From Herminiimonas fonticola (GTDB taxonomy: Bacteria; Pseudomonadota; Gammaproteobacteria; Burkholderiales; Burkholderiaceae_D), in the NCBI RefSeq assembly GCF_003293745.1, contig NZ_PTLZ01000004.1, positions 186,001-250,000 on the forward strand: a DNA stretch of 64,000 nt, read 5' to 3'. The notes beneath the pieces are model-generated. The model did not search any database. It was not told the origin of the DNA and worked only from the letters and a program-made list of their open reading frames with translations. Shown here one piece after another: positions 55,979-64,000 of the stretch. Within the stretch, counting starts at the first letter, position 1; every line of letters begins with the position of its first letter. A program made the position numbers and the translations under genes.

Positions 55979-57667
55979 ATGCGCACCAATTTACCCGTAT
56001 CAAATACTGAATTCTTGTTGAAGGATGGGATGTCGCTGGTATCGAAGACCGATACCAAGGGGCGCATTACTTATGTGAACCCCGCCTTCATCGAAGCCAG
56101 CGGCTTTACCGAAGAGGAATTGCTAGGCAAGCCGCATAATCTGATTCGCCATCCCGACATGCCTGAGCAGGCATTCGGCGATATGTGGCAGACGCTGAAA
56201 ATGGGTTTGCCGTGGACCGGGTTGGTGAAGAATCGCCGCAAGAATGGCGAGTTTTATTGGGTCAACGCGAACGTCACGCCGGTACGTGATAACAATCAAA
56301 TCGTCGCCTACATGTCGGTGCGCAGCAAGCCGAATCGTGCGCAAGTAGATGGTGCGGCCCGGATTTATGCGCGTTTCAAGGCTGGGCAGGCAAAAGGTCT
56401 GGCAGTCAGACGCGGGGCTGTGGTCACTACCGGTTTGGTCGGCAAGTTGGTGTCACTCAAAAATATCGGTTTGAACGCACGCATAGGTATGAGCATGGGT
56501 GCAATCATCGCGGTCATTCTGGGTTTGGGCTTTGCTGCTACAAGCGCCGCAGAAAATATCACCATGTCTTACTGGTATGGCGGCGCCACGCTGATTGGTG
56601 CTGGTATCGCGGCTTTGGCCTGGCTGGGTTTATACCTCTCTATCGTGCGACCCTTGAACAATTTGATAGACAAGACGCGCATCATCGCCGGCGGCGATTT
56701 TACAGCCGACTTCAAAGTCGATAGACATGACGATATGGGTCAGTTGCAGCAAGCCCTGCAACAGATGAATGTGAACCTGCGTTCGGTCATGGGCGACATA
56801 CGCAGCAACGTCGATTCGATTTCGATTGCTACGCACGAAATCGCTGCCGGCAATATGGATTTGTCGCGCCGCACTGAAGCGCAAGCCGCCAGCCTGGAAG
56901 AAACCGCATCCAGCATGCAACAGTTCGCATTGACCGTGAAGCAAAATTCAGATAACGCGCTTCAGGCAAACAAGCTGGTGCAATCCGCATCCGAGATTGC
57001 CGGCAAAGGTGGCGCAGTTGTCGAGAAAGTTGGCAGCACGATGGATGAGATCAGTACTTCGGCCAAACGGATAGTCGACATCATCAGCCTGATTGACGGC
57101 ATTGCATTTCAAACCAACATTCTTGCGTTGAATGCGGCAGTGGAAGCAGCACGTGCAGGCGAACAGGGCAAAGGATTCGCGGTAGTAGCAGCAGAAGTGC
57201 GCAGCCTCGCGCAACGCTCGGCGAGCGCAGCAAAAGAAATCAAAACCCTGATCGACGATTCAGTGGATAAAGTCGACAGTGGCAACCGTCTGGTCAGTGA
57301 CGCCATGGCAACCATGAACGGCATTGTCGATTCAGTGAAAAGTGTGACCGACATCATGAACGAAATTTCAATCGCCAGCCGTGAGCAAAGTGAGGGTATC
57401 GAACAAGTCAATCTGGCGATCACGCATATGGATGCAGTGACACAACAAAATGCCACATTGGTGGAAGAGGCTGCGATGGCTGCTGCAAGTCTGGAAGAGC
57501 AGACCATGCATTTGACGCAATCGATCGCAGTGTTCAAGACGAGACGTCATGATGCAGGGAATGGCACTCCAACATCGGATGCAACTGTAGCACTGCATGT
57601 AACGATGCCTGCACGCAAGCCAATGCTGATTTCTAATTCGACATTGAAAATATCTGCAGCCGCATGA
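55979..57667 (+). CDS. Aer-like PAS chemoreceptor
   Basis: 562 residues. A PAS domain of the Aer type (about 10-125: TYVNPAFIEASGFTEEELLGKPHNLIRHPDMP), two hydrophobic segments (about 165-225), a HAMP-like region, and a complete chemoreceptor signalling domain ([33 protein letters not shown]). Like Aer it would sense redox or energy state through the PAS and signal to CheA/CheW. No che genes are near. It is the intact comparison for the broken receptor at 16780-18470. Confidence 0.92.
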   Translation: MRTNLPVSNTEFLLKDGMSLVSKTDTKGRITYVNPAFIEASGFTEEELLGKPHNLIRHPDMPEQAFGDMWQTLKMGLPWTGLVKNRRKNGEFYWVNANVTPVRDNNQIVAYMSVRSKPNRAQVDGAARIYARFKAGQAKGLAVRRGAVVTTGLVGKLVSLKNIGLNARIGMSMGAIIAVILGLGFAATSAAENITMSYWYGGATLIGAGIAALAWLGLYLSIVRPLNNLIDKTRIIAGGDFTADFKVDRHDDMGQLQQALQQMNVNLRSVMGDIRSNVDSISIATHEIAAGNMDLSRRTEAQAASLEETASSMQQFALTVKQNSDNALQANKLVQSASEIAGKGGAVVEKVGSTMDEISTSAKRIVDIISLIDGIAFQTNILALNAAVEAARAGEQGKGFAVVAAEVRSLAQRSASAAKEIKTLIDDSVDKVDSGNRLVSDAMATMNGIVDSVKSVTDIMNEISIASREQSEGIEQVNLAITHMDAVTQQNATLVEEAAMAAASLEEQTMHLTQSIAVFKTRRHDAGNGTPTSDATVALHVTMPARKPMLISNSTLKISAAA

Positions 57668-57692
57668 GGAGCGAGCGGCCGTGATGGATGCT

Positions 57693-59060
57693 CTATACGG
57701 CCACTACCTCTTCTTTGTTCGGTACCTTGACCCAAATCGTCATGCGCACGCCCCAGGCACTTTCAAACGAAATGATCTTGTTGATGAGTCGTTCATCGAG
57801 AACATGATCGGTGGACAGCAACAAGAAATTATCCTGACCGATCAAATCGCGTGCGATGACCATGCCGGGTTTGAGTTGGGAAGTGAATAGTTCTACATGC
57901 GCTTCTGCCGTTGGGCTGATGACGCCTGTGATGACTGCCTGAAACGCGAGTACGACGGCAGGATCGTAACGCTTGCCTTCGCCACGCAGCACCATGTTGA
58001 AGGCTTGATCGTCGCGCAAGTGACGTTGCAATAGAGTGCCGTTTTGCAGATTTTCGTAATCGCTGGCGATAGCAAGGATGCGGGCACCTATAGGTATATT
58101 TTCCCCGGCTAAACGATCCGGATAACCAGCACCATCGAAGCGTTCCTGTTGCCAGCGAATGATGTGCGCAATGGTTGCCATATCCTGCAAAGGCATCAGC
58201 AATTGTTCGCCACGTACTGTAAATCTTTGATATACGCCGAGTGTGTCGCCATTCATTTGATTGAGCGAGGTCGCCAGCAATTCATCCGAAAAACCGATTT
58301 TTCCAATGTTGTGTAATAAGCCGGCGACAAAAATTTCTTGCGTAGTATGGAAATCGACATCCATGCGCACTGCAATACGTCGCGCAAGTTCAGCGACGCG
58401 CCTTGAGTGGCCAGCCATATGACCTGCACGCATTTCGATCAGGTTCGAGAAAATCTTGATCGTGGTTAGAAAGCTGGTATTCAGTTTTCTATTGACGTCC
58501 TTGAGACTGTCATTGGTTTTATTCAATTCTGTCGTGCGTTCTTCTACTTGCTGCTCAAGATCGTCATGCGCTGCCTGCAGCGCTATCTCTGCAGATTTTT
58601 GTTGCGTGATATCTTGCAGAACCTCAATCGCTCCGACAGTCTGGCCTTCCGAATTGCGCAGTGCCGACGCAGAAAATGAAAGCCAGCGTCCAGCTTCACC
58701 CAAGCGCGGGAAGAAATCCTCAATCTGATAAGTGCCTTTGATTAGGTCCGAGCGTCGCGGCTTATTGGCGTAGAGCACATTGACGCTTTGTTCTATCGTG
58801 CCGGCCACGATCAGGTCAACCAGCAAAGGCCTTTCATGCGTATACAAAAAACGCCAATGGTTGCGTGTGCCTACCATTTCGGCCGCGGTTAATCCGCTGA
58901 TCAATTCGCAGGCGCGGTTCCAGTGTGTGATGACATGGTCATTATCAATAGCAAATGTAGGAACCGGGCTACCTTCGAAGAACTCGGAGACGTCAGCTGT
59001 CATCAGGCTCTGTGCTGAAGAGGAGATCAAATGTGATTGCTTGCCAAGAGGCATTTTCAA
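57693..59060 (-). CDS. PAS-HD-GYP protein with degenerate metal site
   Basis: 455 residues: a PAS domain (about 25-150), a coiled coil (about 155-205), and an HD-GYP-type domain (about 210-400). GYP is kept (FDGAGYPDRL) but the catalytic positions are not: the HD pair reads HN (LLHNIGK), the HHE motif reads QQE (RWQQERFDG), the HP histidine appears as V (FTVRGEQL), and the later metal aspartate region reads IASDYENL. It probably binds ligand or partners without cleaving c-di-GMP. It is convergent with the Aer-like receptor gene, 25 nt apart. Confidence 0.88.
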   Translation of the reverse strand: MKMPLGKQSHLISSSAQSLMTADVSEFFEGSPVPTFAIDNDHVITHWNRACELISGLTAAEMVGTRNHWRFLYTHERPLLVDLIVAGTIEQSVNVLYANKPRRSDLIKGTYQIEDFFPRLGEAGRWLSFSASALRNSEGQTVGAIEVLQDITQQKSAEIALQAAHDDLEQQVEERTTELNKTNDSLKDVNRKLNTSFLTTIKIFSNLIEMRAGHMAGHSRRVAELARRIAVRMDVDFHTTQEIFVAGLLHNIGKIGFSDELLATSLNQMNGDTLGVYQRFTVRGEQLLMPLQDMATIAHIIRWQQERFDGAGYPDRLAGENIPIGARILAIASDYENLQNGTLLQRHLRDDQAFNMVLRGEGKRYDPAVVLAFQAVITGVISPTAEAHVELFTSQLKPGMVIARDLIGQDNFLLLSTDHVLDERLINKIISFESAWGVRMTIWVKVPNKEEVVAV

Positions 59061-59251
59061 CTTTGTGTTATTTGTTAATTTTGTTTATATCACTTTTTCA
59101 CACTATTTCGGTAGCCGGCATGAGGGGCGATAGCGCTGCAATGGCTTAGCTTATATTTTTGACAGGAAGTATCGATGCGGTAGCGAACGGTTGATGGTGC
59201 TGTGACTTGATATCCGTAGTAACGATGAAATTGATTATATGAAACGCTGAT

Positions 59252-59788
59252 CTATAGCTTCAAATCCCGAGCAAGTTGTTCCATGAATTTTTCATAAGCG
59301 ACTTGCTGCGCCATGTCATTGCATTCCTTCGTGAATTGATGTTCCCACGAGTTTTCCCAAATCTTTGAATAATGCACACGCCGGTCGCCGACTTGCGTCG
59401 ATATCTCGCTGCGTATTTTTGCATCCAGCCCTGGGCCACCAAAGGGCTTGAAGGCTTCGATCATGAAGCGGTGGTAAGTGTTGAACAATTCTTGCGAGAA
59501 GAAGGGTTTGTAGGTGTACATCGCTTTATCCACGGCGGGTTTTTTTGCCACGACTTCGGCGGGGCTGAATTCTTTCCAGCAGCCGACAAAGGACAGGTAA
59601 CAATAAATGTCGTTCAGCTCGCCGCCTATGGTTTTATAAATTTCGCTGCGCAGACCGGCTGCGCGTTCGGCGTTCTTGACGGACTTGTTAATGATGATGC
59701 CGAGTATCAGGACGAAAACCGGCGTCAGAATGGAGACGATCAATTTCGCTACGTCGAGCGAATTCCATGTTGAAATTTCCACTAGCAC
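59252..59788 (-). CDS. Hypothetical protein with one N-terminal membrane helix
   Basis: 178 residues with a hydrophobic helix (about 15-33: LIVSILTPVFVLILGII) followed by a mostly helical soluble part. I do not recognise the family. It starts at a GTG at 59788 or, with better spacing to GGGAG, a GTG at 59782. Base composition is slightly AT-richer than around, and neighbours give no hint of function. Confidence 0.6.
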   Translation of the reverse strand: MLVEISTWNSLDVAKLIVSILTPVFVLILGIIINKSVKNAERAAGLRSEIYKTIGGELNDIYCYLSFVGCWKEFSPAEVVAKKPAVDKAMYTYKPFFSQELFNTYHRFMIEAFKPFGGPGLDAKIRSEISTQVGDRRVHYSKIWENSWEHQFTKECNDMAQQVAYEKFMEQLARDLKL

Positions 59789-60207
59789 TCTCCCTCTTTT
59801 TACTAAAGTCGCTTTTGTAATTTTTAACTGATGGCAACTTGATAAGTTTAGCTTGGCAGGATGCGCTAGAGATTCGTAAATTTAGCGGATGAATGCCGCA
59901 GCGCAGCAGTGCGGATCGGCAGCAGCCCTCTATTTCCCTGCATTTGGCAGCCAACTCATTGATAAATCACGACAATTCATCATCCGGCGTATAATGCAGC
60001 CTGTCACTGTCGAGGTGGCAATGGCGGTCGAGATGGTCACGATTTTCAATAGCGTCCTGCGTCTGTGCATGCTCCTCGTTTCATCACCAAATAAAACATT
60101 CAAATTTATCGAAAGAGCCAGGTCTTTTTCGGATCAGTTGAGCGCTACGTTCTCACCATCGCCAGCTATCATGTCGCCTCCGCTTGAGGCAAGGCCTGCT
60201 ACAAATC
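59789..60207 (+). promoter_or_regulatory. 419-nt spacer upstream of rhlE
   Basis: No convincing gene. A TATAAT (59990-59995) would give a leader of about 200 nt for rhlE, but no -35 at proper distance is present. Long leaders are common for cold-inducible helicase genes. Open frames here look like chance. Confidence 0.35.
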
Positions 60208-61770
60208 ATGTCCGATATTCAGTCAGATAATCAATCCGATATTCAGCCGCCAGTCCATGTGACGGTTGCATCCGATGCGCCGCCAGCCATCCGTTTTGCA
60301 GACTTGGGTCTTGCCCCGGAAATTTTGCGCGCTCTGAACGATCAGGGTTATGTGCATCCGACGCCTATCCAGGCTGAAGCAATTCCTATCGTGCTCAAGG
60401 GCATAGACTTGATGGGCGCGGCACAAACCGGTACCGGTAAAACCGCAGGCTTCTCGCTGCCTATCATTCAGTTATTGCTGGCGCACGCCAGCACCAGCGC
60501 ATCGCCTGCGCGTCATCCTGTGCGCGCATTGATCCTGACGCCGACACGCGAACTGGCCGATCAGGTTGCCGCCAACGTCAAAGCTTATTGCCGTCACACC
60601 CCATTGCGTTCGCTGGTTGTATTTGGCGGCATGGACATGGCACCGCAAACCGCAGCCTTGCGTAATGGTGTGGAAATCGTCATCGCCACGCCGGGTCGTT
60701 TGCTCGATCACGTACAGCAAAAAACCATCAACCTGTCGCAGACGCAAATTCTGGTGATGGATGAAGCCGATCGTATGCTGGACATGGGCTTTTTGCCCGA
60801 CCTGCAACGCATCATCAACCTGTTGCCTAAGAAGCGTCAGAACCTGATGTTTTCCGCGACCTTCTCGACAGAGATCAAGAAGCTGGCTGCGACCTTCCTG
60901 AAAGATCCGGTCACGATCGAAGTCGCGCGCAGCAATGCGACGGCCGAGAATGTGACGCAAATTGTTTACAAGGTCGAAGAAGAAGCGAAGCGCGATGCGG
61001 TGTCTTACATCATCCGTCAGCGCGGCTTGAAGCAGGTCATCGTTTTCTCGAATACCAAAATCGGCGCATCACGTCTGGCGCGCCAACTGGAAAACGAAGG
61101 CGTCAAAGCTTCAGCTATCCACGGCGACAAAACCCAATCGGAGCGTATGCAAGCGCTGGAAGCATTCAAGAACGGTTCGATAGAAGTGCTGGTCGCAACT
61201 GACGTTGCAGCGCGCGGCCTGGACATCGCCGAGCTGCCTTGCGTGATCAACTTCGACTTGCCGTACAACGCAGAAGATTATGTGCATCGTATCGGTCGTA
61301 CCGGTCGTGCAGGTGCATCGGGCGATGCGATTTCCTTGTTCTCGGACAAGGATGCGCGTCTGCTGGTCGATATCGAAAAGATGATCAAGCATACGTTTAT
61401 ACCGGCGGAACTGGTTGGCTTTACTCCGTCATCTGCGCGCAGTAATGAGCGTGGTGGCGAACGTAACAACGATCGTAATGACCGCAGCAGCGATCGTCGG
61501 CCGCAAGAGCGCAGCCCGCGTCGTGAAGAATCTTTCGCTCGCCCGCCACGTGAACCACGTGAAGTAGAGCGCAGCGGCGGCGCAGCATCAAATGGTAGTC
61601 GCAGTGCTTATGCAGCTTCACCGCGTAAAGAAAAGATTGATCCTTTTTTCACCAAACCTTACGAGCCTTCAGTGTCGTCGGTACGTGAAAGCAAGCCAGC
61701 AGAGCAAGCTGCAGCCAAGCCGCAGAAGCACAAGATGGCAGCGTTGTTGGGCGGCATGCCTAAGCGTTAA
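60208..61770 (+). CDS. rhlE: DEAD-box RNA helicase, RhlE type
   Basis: 520 residues. The Q-motif (FADLGLAPEILRALNDQGYVHPTPIQ), AQTGTGKT, PTRELADQV, MDEADRMLDMGF, SATF and HRIGRTGRAG are all present. The tail is arginine/serine-rich and ends in KMAALLGGMPKR, typical of RhlE. It unwinds RNA in ribosome assembly and mRNA turnover. The ATG at 60208 is chosen over 60184 because of AAGG upstream. The N-terminus carries a 12-nt repeat giving SDIQ-SDNQ-SDIQ. Confidence 0.93.
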   Translation: MSDIQSDNQSDIQPPVHVTVASDAPPAIRFADLGLAPEILRALNDQGYVHPTPIQAEAIPIVLKGIDLMGAAQTGTGKTAGFSLPIIQLLLAHASTSASPARHPVRALILTPTRELADQVAANVKAYCRHTPLRSLVVFGGMDMAPQTAALRNGVEIVIATPGRLLDHVQQKTINLSQTQILVMDEADRMLDMGFLPDLQRIINLLPKKRQNLMFSATFSTEIKKLAATFLKDPVTIEVARSNATAENVTQIVYKVEEEAKRDAVSYIIRQRGLKQVIVFSNTKIGASRLARQLENEGVKASAIHGDKTQSERMQALEAFKNGSIEVLVATDVAARGLDIAELPCVINFDLPYNAEDYVHRIGRTGRAGASGDAISLFSDKDARLLVDIEKMIKHTFIPAELVGFTPSSARSNERGGERNNDRNDRSSDRRPQERSPRREESFARPPREPREVERSGGAASNGSRSAYAASPRKEKIDPFFTKPYEPSVSSVRESKPAEQAAAKPQKHKMAALLGGMPKR

Positions 61771-61790
61771 ATCGTCGCTGTTGGGCCAAT

Positions 61791-61818
61791 AAAAAAGGAC
61801 GCTTAGGCGTCCTTTTTT
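61791..61818. terminator. Bidirectional terminator between rhlE and gluQ
   Basis: GGACGC and GCGTCC pair around TTAG, with six A before and six T after, so it works on both strands. Confidence 0.88.
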
Positions 61819-61828
61819 ATTGGCAATT

Positions 61829-62716
61829 TTAATCGCCGAACCTTCTTTTCCAATCAGCGATGGCCTTTTGCCAGAACTCTGCAATCGAATCTGCGTGATC
61901 GATCTGTAATTGCATGAAGCGCGCTGCGCGCAATAACTCGCTCAAAGGATTGTTCAGATCGAGCGCTTGCGCTCCGGTTTGCTTTGATAATTTTTCCCCG
62001 ACTTCATTCAACACAACCGGCACATGCATGTAATGCGGTGTTGGCAAATCTAGCAGGCGTTGCAGATAGATTTGCCGCCCTGTGGATTCGAGTAAATCTG
62101 TGCCGCGCACAACATGCGTCACGCCTTGGGCGGCGTCGTCCACCACGACTGCCAGTTGATACGCCCAGTATCCGTCTGCACGCTTTAAAACAAAATCGCC
62201 GACTTCAGTTGCCAAATGCTGGGTCAATGGGCCTAGCCATCTATCGTTGAAGGTAATCGTTTCATTATTCTCGTTTGATGCAGGAACGCGTACGCGCAAG
62301 GTGCGTGCAATCCTGCCCACACTCACTCCGTTGCGACATGTTCCTGGATAAATCGCAGCGCCATCGGCGGCAATGCCGAGACGCGAATCGGCAATTTCCT
62401 TGCGCGTGCAAGCGCATGCATAGGTATGCCCTGCCAGCTTGTCGAAGGCGGCTTGATACAGCGGCTTGCGCTGGCTTTGAATGACAAGTTCACCATCATG
62501 TTGCATACCGAAGATGGCGAGTGCTTGCATGATGCTTTCTGTTGCGCCGGGCACGGTGCGCATCTCGTCGATGTCTTCTATGCGCACCAGCCATAGGCCT
62601 TGATGCGCCTTGGCGTCGAGATAACTAGCCATCGCTGCGACTAGTGAGCCTGCGTGCAAAGGTCCGCTGGGGGAGGGGGCGAAACGGCCTATGTATTGGT
62701 TTAATGGGTTAGCCAT
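61829..62716 (-). CDS. gluQ: Glutamyl-Q tRNA(Asp) synthetase
   Basis: 295-residue class I synthetase-like enzyme that attaches glutamate to queuosine of tRNA(Asp). The HIGH-type site reads GRFAPSPSGPLHAGSL, the KMSKS-like site is KLSKQ, and the zinc cysteines are in YACACTRKEI and YPGTCRNG. It lacks the anticodon-binding domain, as expected for this paralogue of GltX. It is 3 nt downstream of a LysR gene on the same strand. Confidence 0.93.
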   Translation of the reverse strand: MANPLNQYIGRFAPSPSGPLHAGSLVAAMASYLDAKAHQGLWLVRIEDIDEMRTVPGATESIMQALAIFGMQHDGELVIQSQRKPLYQAAFDKLAGHTYACACTRKEIADSRLGIAADGAAIYPGTCRNGVSVGRIARTLRVRVPASNENNETITFNDRWLGPLTQHLATEVGDFVLKRADGYWAYQLAVVVDDAAQGVTHVVRGTDLLESTGRQIYLQRLLDLPTPHYMHVPVVLNEVGEKLSKQTGAQALDLNNPLSELLRAARFMQLQIDHADSIAEFWQKAIADWKRRFGD

Positions 62717-62719
62717 TAC

Positions 62720-63637
62720 TTACTCCGCCAGTAATTTTCGTTGGACGTCTGGATCGGCCAGCTTTGCTAAAAACCATTTCAGGCATTTGCCACGTGAGTC
62801 TGTGCGCCATGCGTATTGCAACGCGCCGTCGGGTTTGGTTTCATTGGTTTGCTTCTCTATCAGTGCGCCGGTATCGAAATACGGTTGTGCCCATTTCCGC
62901 GGTAAATGGCCGCAACCCAGGCCGGCAACTTGCGCCGCCAGTTTGTCGCGCACGGTTGGTACTGTCAGCGTTGATTGTCCTGTCAGCAAGCCAGATGTAA
63001 TACGCGGTAGCATGCGGCCGCTGTCGCCGACCGAGATCGCACGGTGTTGTTGCACGACGCTCGCTGATAGTGGCTCATCCAGTTTTGCCAGCGGATGGGT
63101 AGGCGCGACGGCGAATACCCAATCGACTTCGCCCATAGGCTTGGCGCGAAAGCCGCCTGAGCCGCGCACCAGATCCGGGCCGTCATACGAAATACCGATG
63201 GCGAGATCGGCTTCACCATTGATCAGTTTTTCCCAAGTGCCGGACAGTACTTCGGTGGAGAAGCGCAACTGCGTGCCTGAACTTTGCAGGTCGCATTCAT
63301 TAATTAATGGAATCATTTTTTCATAAGGAATCAAGGCATCGAGCACGATGCGTAACTCGACTTCCCAACCGCTGGCGGTGCGCTTGACGCGCTGCTCAAG
63401 TTCGTCGGCGGCGCGCAACAGATGGCGGCCTTCGGTCAGTAATTCCTGTCCGGCTGCAGTCAGCTTTGCTCTATGGCCGCGCCTGTCGAACAACAGCACG
63501 TCCAGATCTTCTTCCAGTTTGCGCACGCTATAGGTCAGCGCAGACGGTACGCGATCAAGCGCTACCGCTGCCGCACCGAAGCTGCCTTTACGGTCTATGG
63601 TGTCGAGGATGCGTATCGCTTCCAGCGTCAAATTCAT
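62720..63637 (-). CDS. LysR-family transcription regulator (divergent from pirin gene)
   Basis: 305 residues with the N-terminal helix-turn-helix (LEAIRILDTIDRKGSFGAAAVALDRVPSALTYSVRKLE) and a LysR effector domain. The ATG at 63637 is preferred to an upstream TTG in frame. It probably controls the divergent pirin gene through the palindrome at 63651-63667; its effector is unknown. Confidence 0.9.
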   Translation of the reverse strand: MNLTLEAIRILDTIDRKGSFGAAAVALDRVPSALTYSVRKLEEDLDVLLFDRRGHRAKLTAAGQELLTEGRHLLRAADELEQRVKRTASGWEVELRIVLDALIPYEKMIPLINECDLQSSGTQLRFSTEVLSGTWEKLINGEADLAIGISYDGPDLVRGSGGFRAKPMGEVDWVFAVAPTHPLAKLDEPLSASVVQQHRAISVGDSGRMLPRITSGLLTGQSTLTVPTVRDKLAAQVAGLGCGHLPRKWAQPYFDTGALIEKQTNETKPDGALQYAWRTDSRGKCLKWFLAKLADPDVQRKLLAE

Positions 63638-63650
63638 GGTGAAATCCAAT

Positions 63651-63667
63651 ATTCAAATTATTTGAAT
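63651..63667. promoter_or_regulatory. Palindrome in the lysR/pirin spacer
   Basis: ATTCAAAT and ATTTGAAT are separated by one T. It lies 14 nt from the LysR start, in the divergent spacer, as expected for an autoregulated LysR site. Confidence 0.6.
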
Positions 63668-63774
63668 GACTTGTACGCAATTATGCCCTTATTCGATGAG
63701 TTTTGATCATCTATAGTTACATCCATAGGTTGAAGCCTAAGTCATACAATAAAACTCACCGAAAGGAACATATC

Positions 63775-64000
63775 ATGTTTGAAATTCGTAAAAGTACAGA
63801 TCGCGGCCACGCTAATCACGGTTGGCTCGACTCGTATCACAGCTTCTCGTTCGGTGAATATTACGACGAACAACACATGGGTTTTGGCCCGCTGCGCGTG
63901 ATCAATGAAGATCGCGTCAATGCTGGTGGCGGCTTCGGCACCCATGGTCATCGCGATATGGAAATCATCAGCTATGTGCTGGATGGCGAACTGGCGCACA
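63775..64000 (+). CDS. Pirin-family protein, N-terminal part (runs off the window)
   Basis: First 75 residues of a pirin of the YhhW type. The N-terminus reads [20 protein letters not shown], followed by [26 protein letters not shown] and the metal-site motif [15 protein letters not shown] with its histidines. Members can have quercetinase activity or act as redox sensors. GAAAGGA precedes the ATG. It is divergent from the LysR gene. Confidence 0.92.
   Translation, partial: MFEIRKSTDRGHANHGWLDSYHSFSFGEYYDEQHMGFGPLRVINEDRVNAGGGFGTHGHRDMEIISYVLDGELAH

Noticed and set aside
59889-60230. 113-codon open frame before rhlE
   Set aside because: No ribosome site or family likeness, and it overlaps the rhlE start; composition looks random.

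Overview
The window looks like chromosomal DNA of a betaproteobacterium of the Burkholderiales, most like Oxalobacteraceae (Herminiimonas/Janthinobacterium type). Reasons: the rpsU-yqeY-dnaG-rpoD order, Bug-type tripartite tricarboxylate transport genes, a tsaE-amiC-mutL neighbourhood, moderate GC, and a lysine/alanine-rich betaproteobacterial RpoD N-terminus. The genus is inferred from style and gene content, not from a search.

Layout. 1-3154: mutL (5' part only), a dedA gene in the opposite direction, then amiC and tsaE. 3295-8232: an AEC permease, a FixJ-like regulator with its sensor kinase, and a divergent lone DctP-type binding protein. 8233-11966: the tctC-tctB-tctA transporter operon. 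12085-12314: an orphan sigma70 promoter and a terminator that frame a probable structured small RNA (6S-like end pairing). 12359-20332: ogt, xerD, a small charged protein, an EEP-family hydrolase, ybaK, plsY, a chemoreceptor gene broken by a small deletion, tsaD and nasT.

20461-35451 is a nitrogen-assimilation region. A sigma54 promoter feeds a leader with two ANTAR-type hexaloop hairpins and a strong terminator, ahead of nrtA-nrtB-nrtD and a PilJ/chemoreceptor-like soluble protein. Convergent to this lie a PP2C phosphatase-kinase fusion gene and a NarK-type transporter gene. These are divergent from nirB-nirD-nasA. The divergent spacer holds two oppositely directed sigma54 promoters around nested NtrC-like palindromes. 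ybiB and cobA (siroheme branch, cofactor for NirB) follow.

35534-42339 carries a flavoprotein, rpsU, yqeY, dnaG, rpoD and a CAU-anticodon tRNA. The tRNA is followed by a roughly 6.9 kb islet that ends in a decayed 40-nt copy of the tRNA 3' end. The islet holds what looks like the first codons of a dead tyrosine integrase, a REC-EAL protein, a two-receiver regulator, a hybrid sensor kinase and a MocR-type regulator. After it come an HD-GYP protein, a NarL-type two-component pair and cynS (cyanase), the last two each behind a good sigma54 promoter match. The rest is cfa, a LysR gene, an Aer-like chemoreceptor, a PAS-HD-GYP protein that has lost most metal ligands, a hypothetical membrane protein, rhlE, gluQ, and a LysR/pirin divergent pair cut by the window end.

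The main theme is nitrogen control (sigma54, NtrC, NasT, cyanate, nitrate) together with a dense set of signalling proteins. The best candidates for undescribed biology are the chemoreceptor-like protein and kinase/phosphatase in the nitrate cluster, the tRNA-borne c-di-GMP islet, the pseudo-HD-GYP protein, and the small RNA at 12120-12314.
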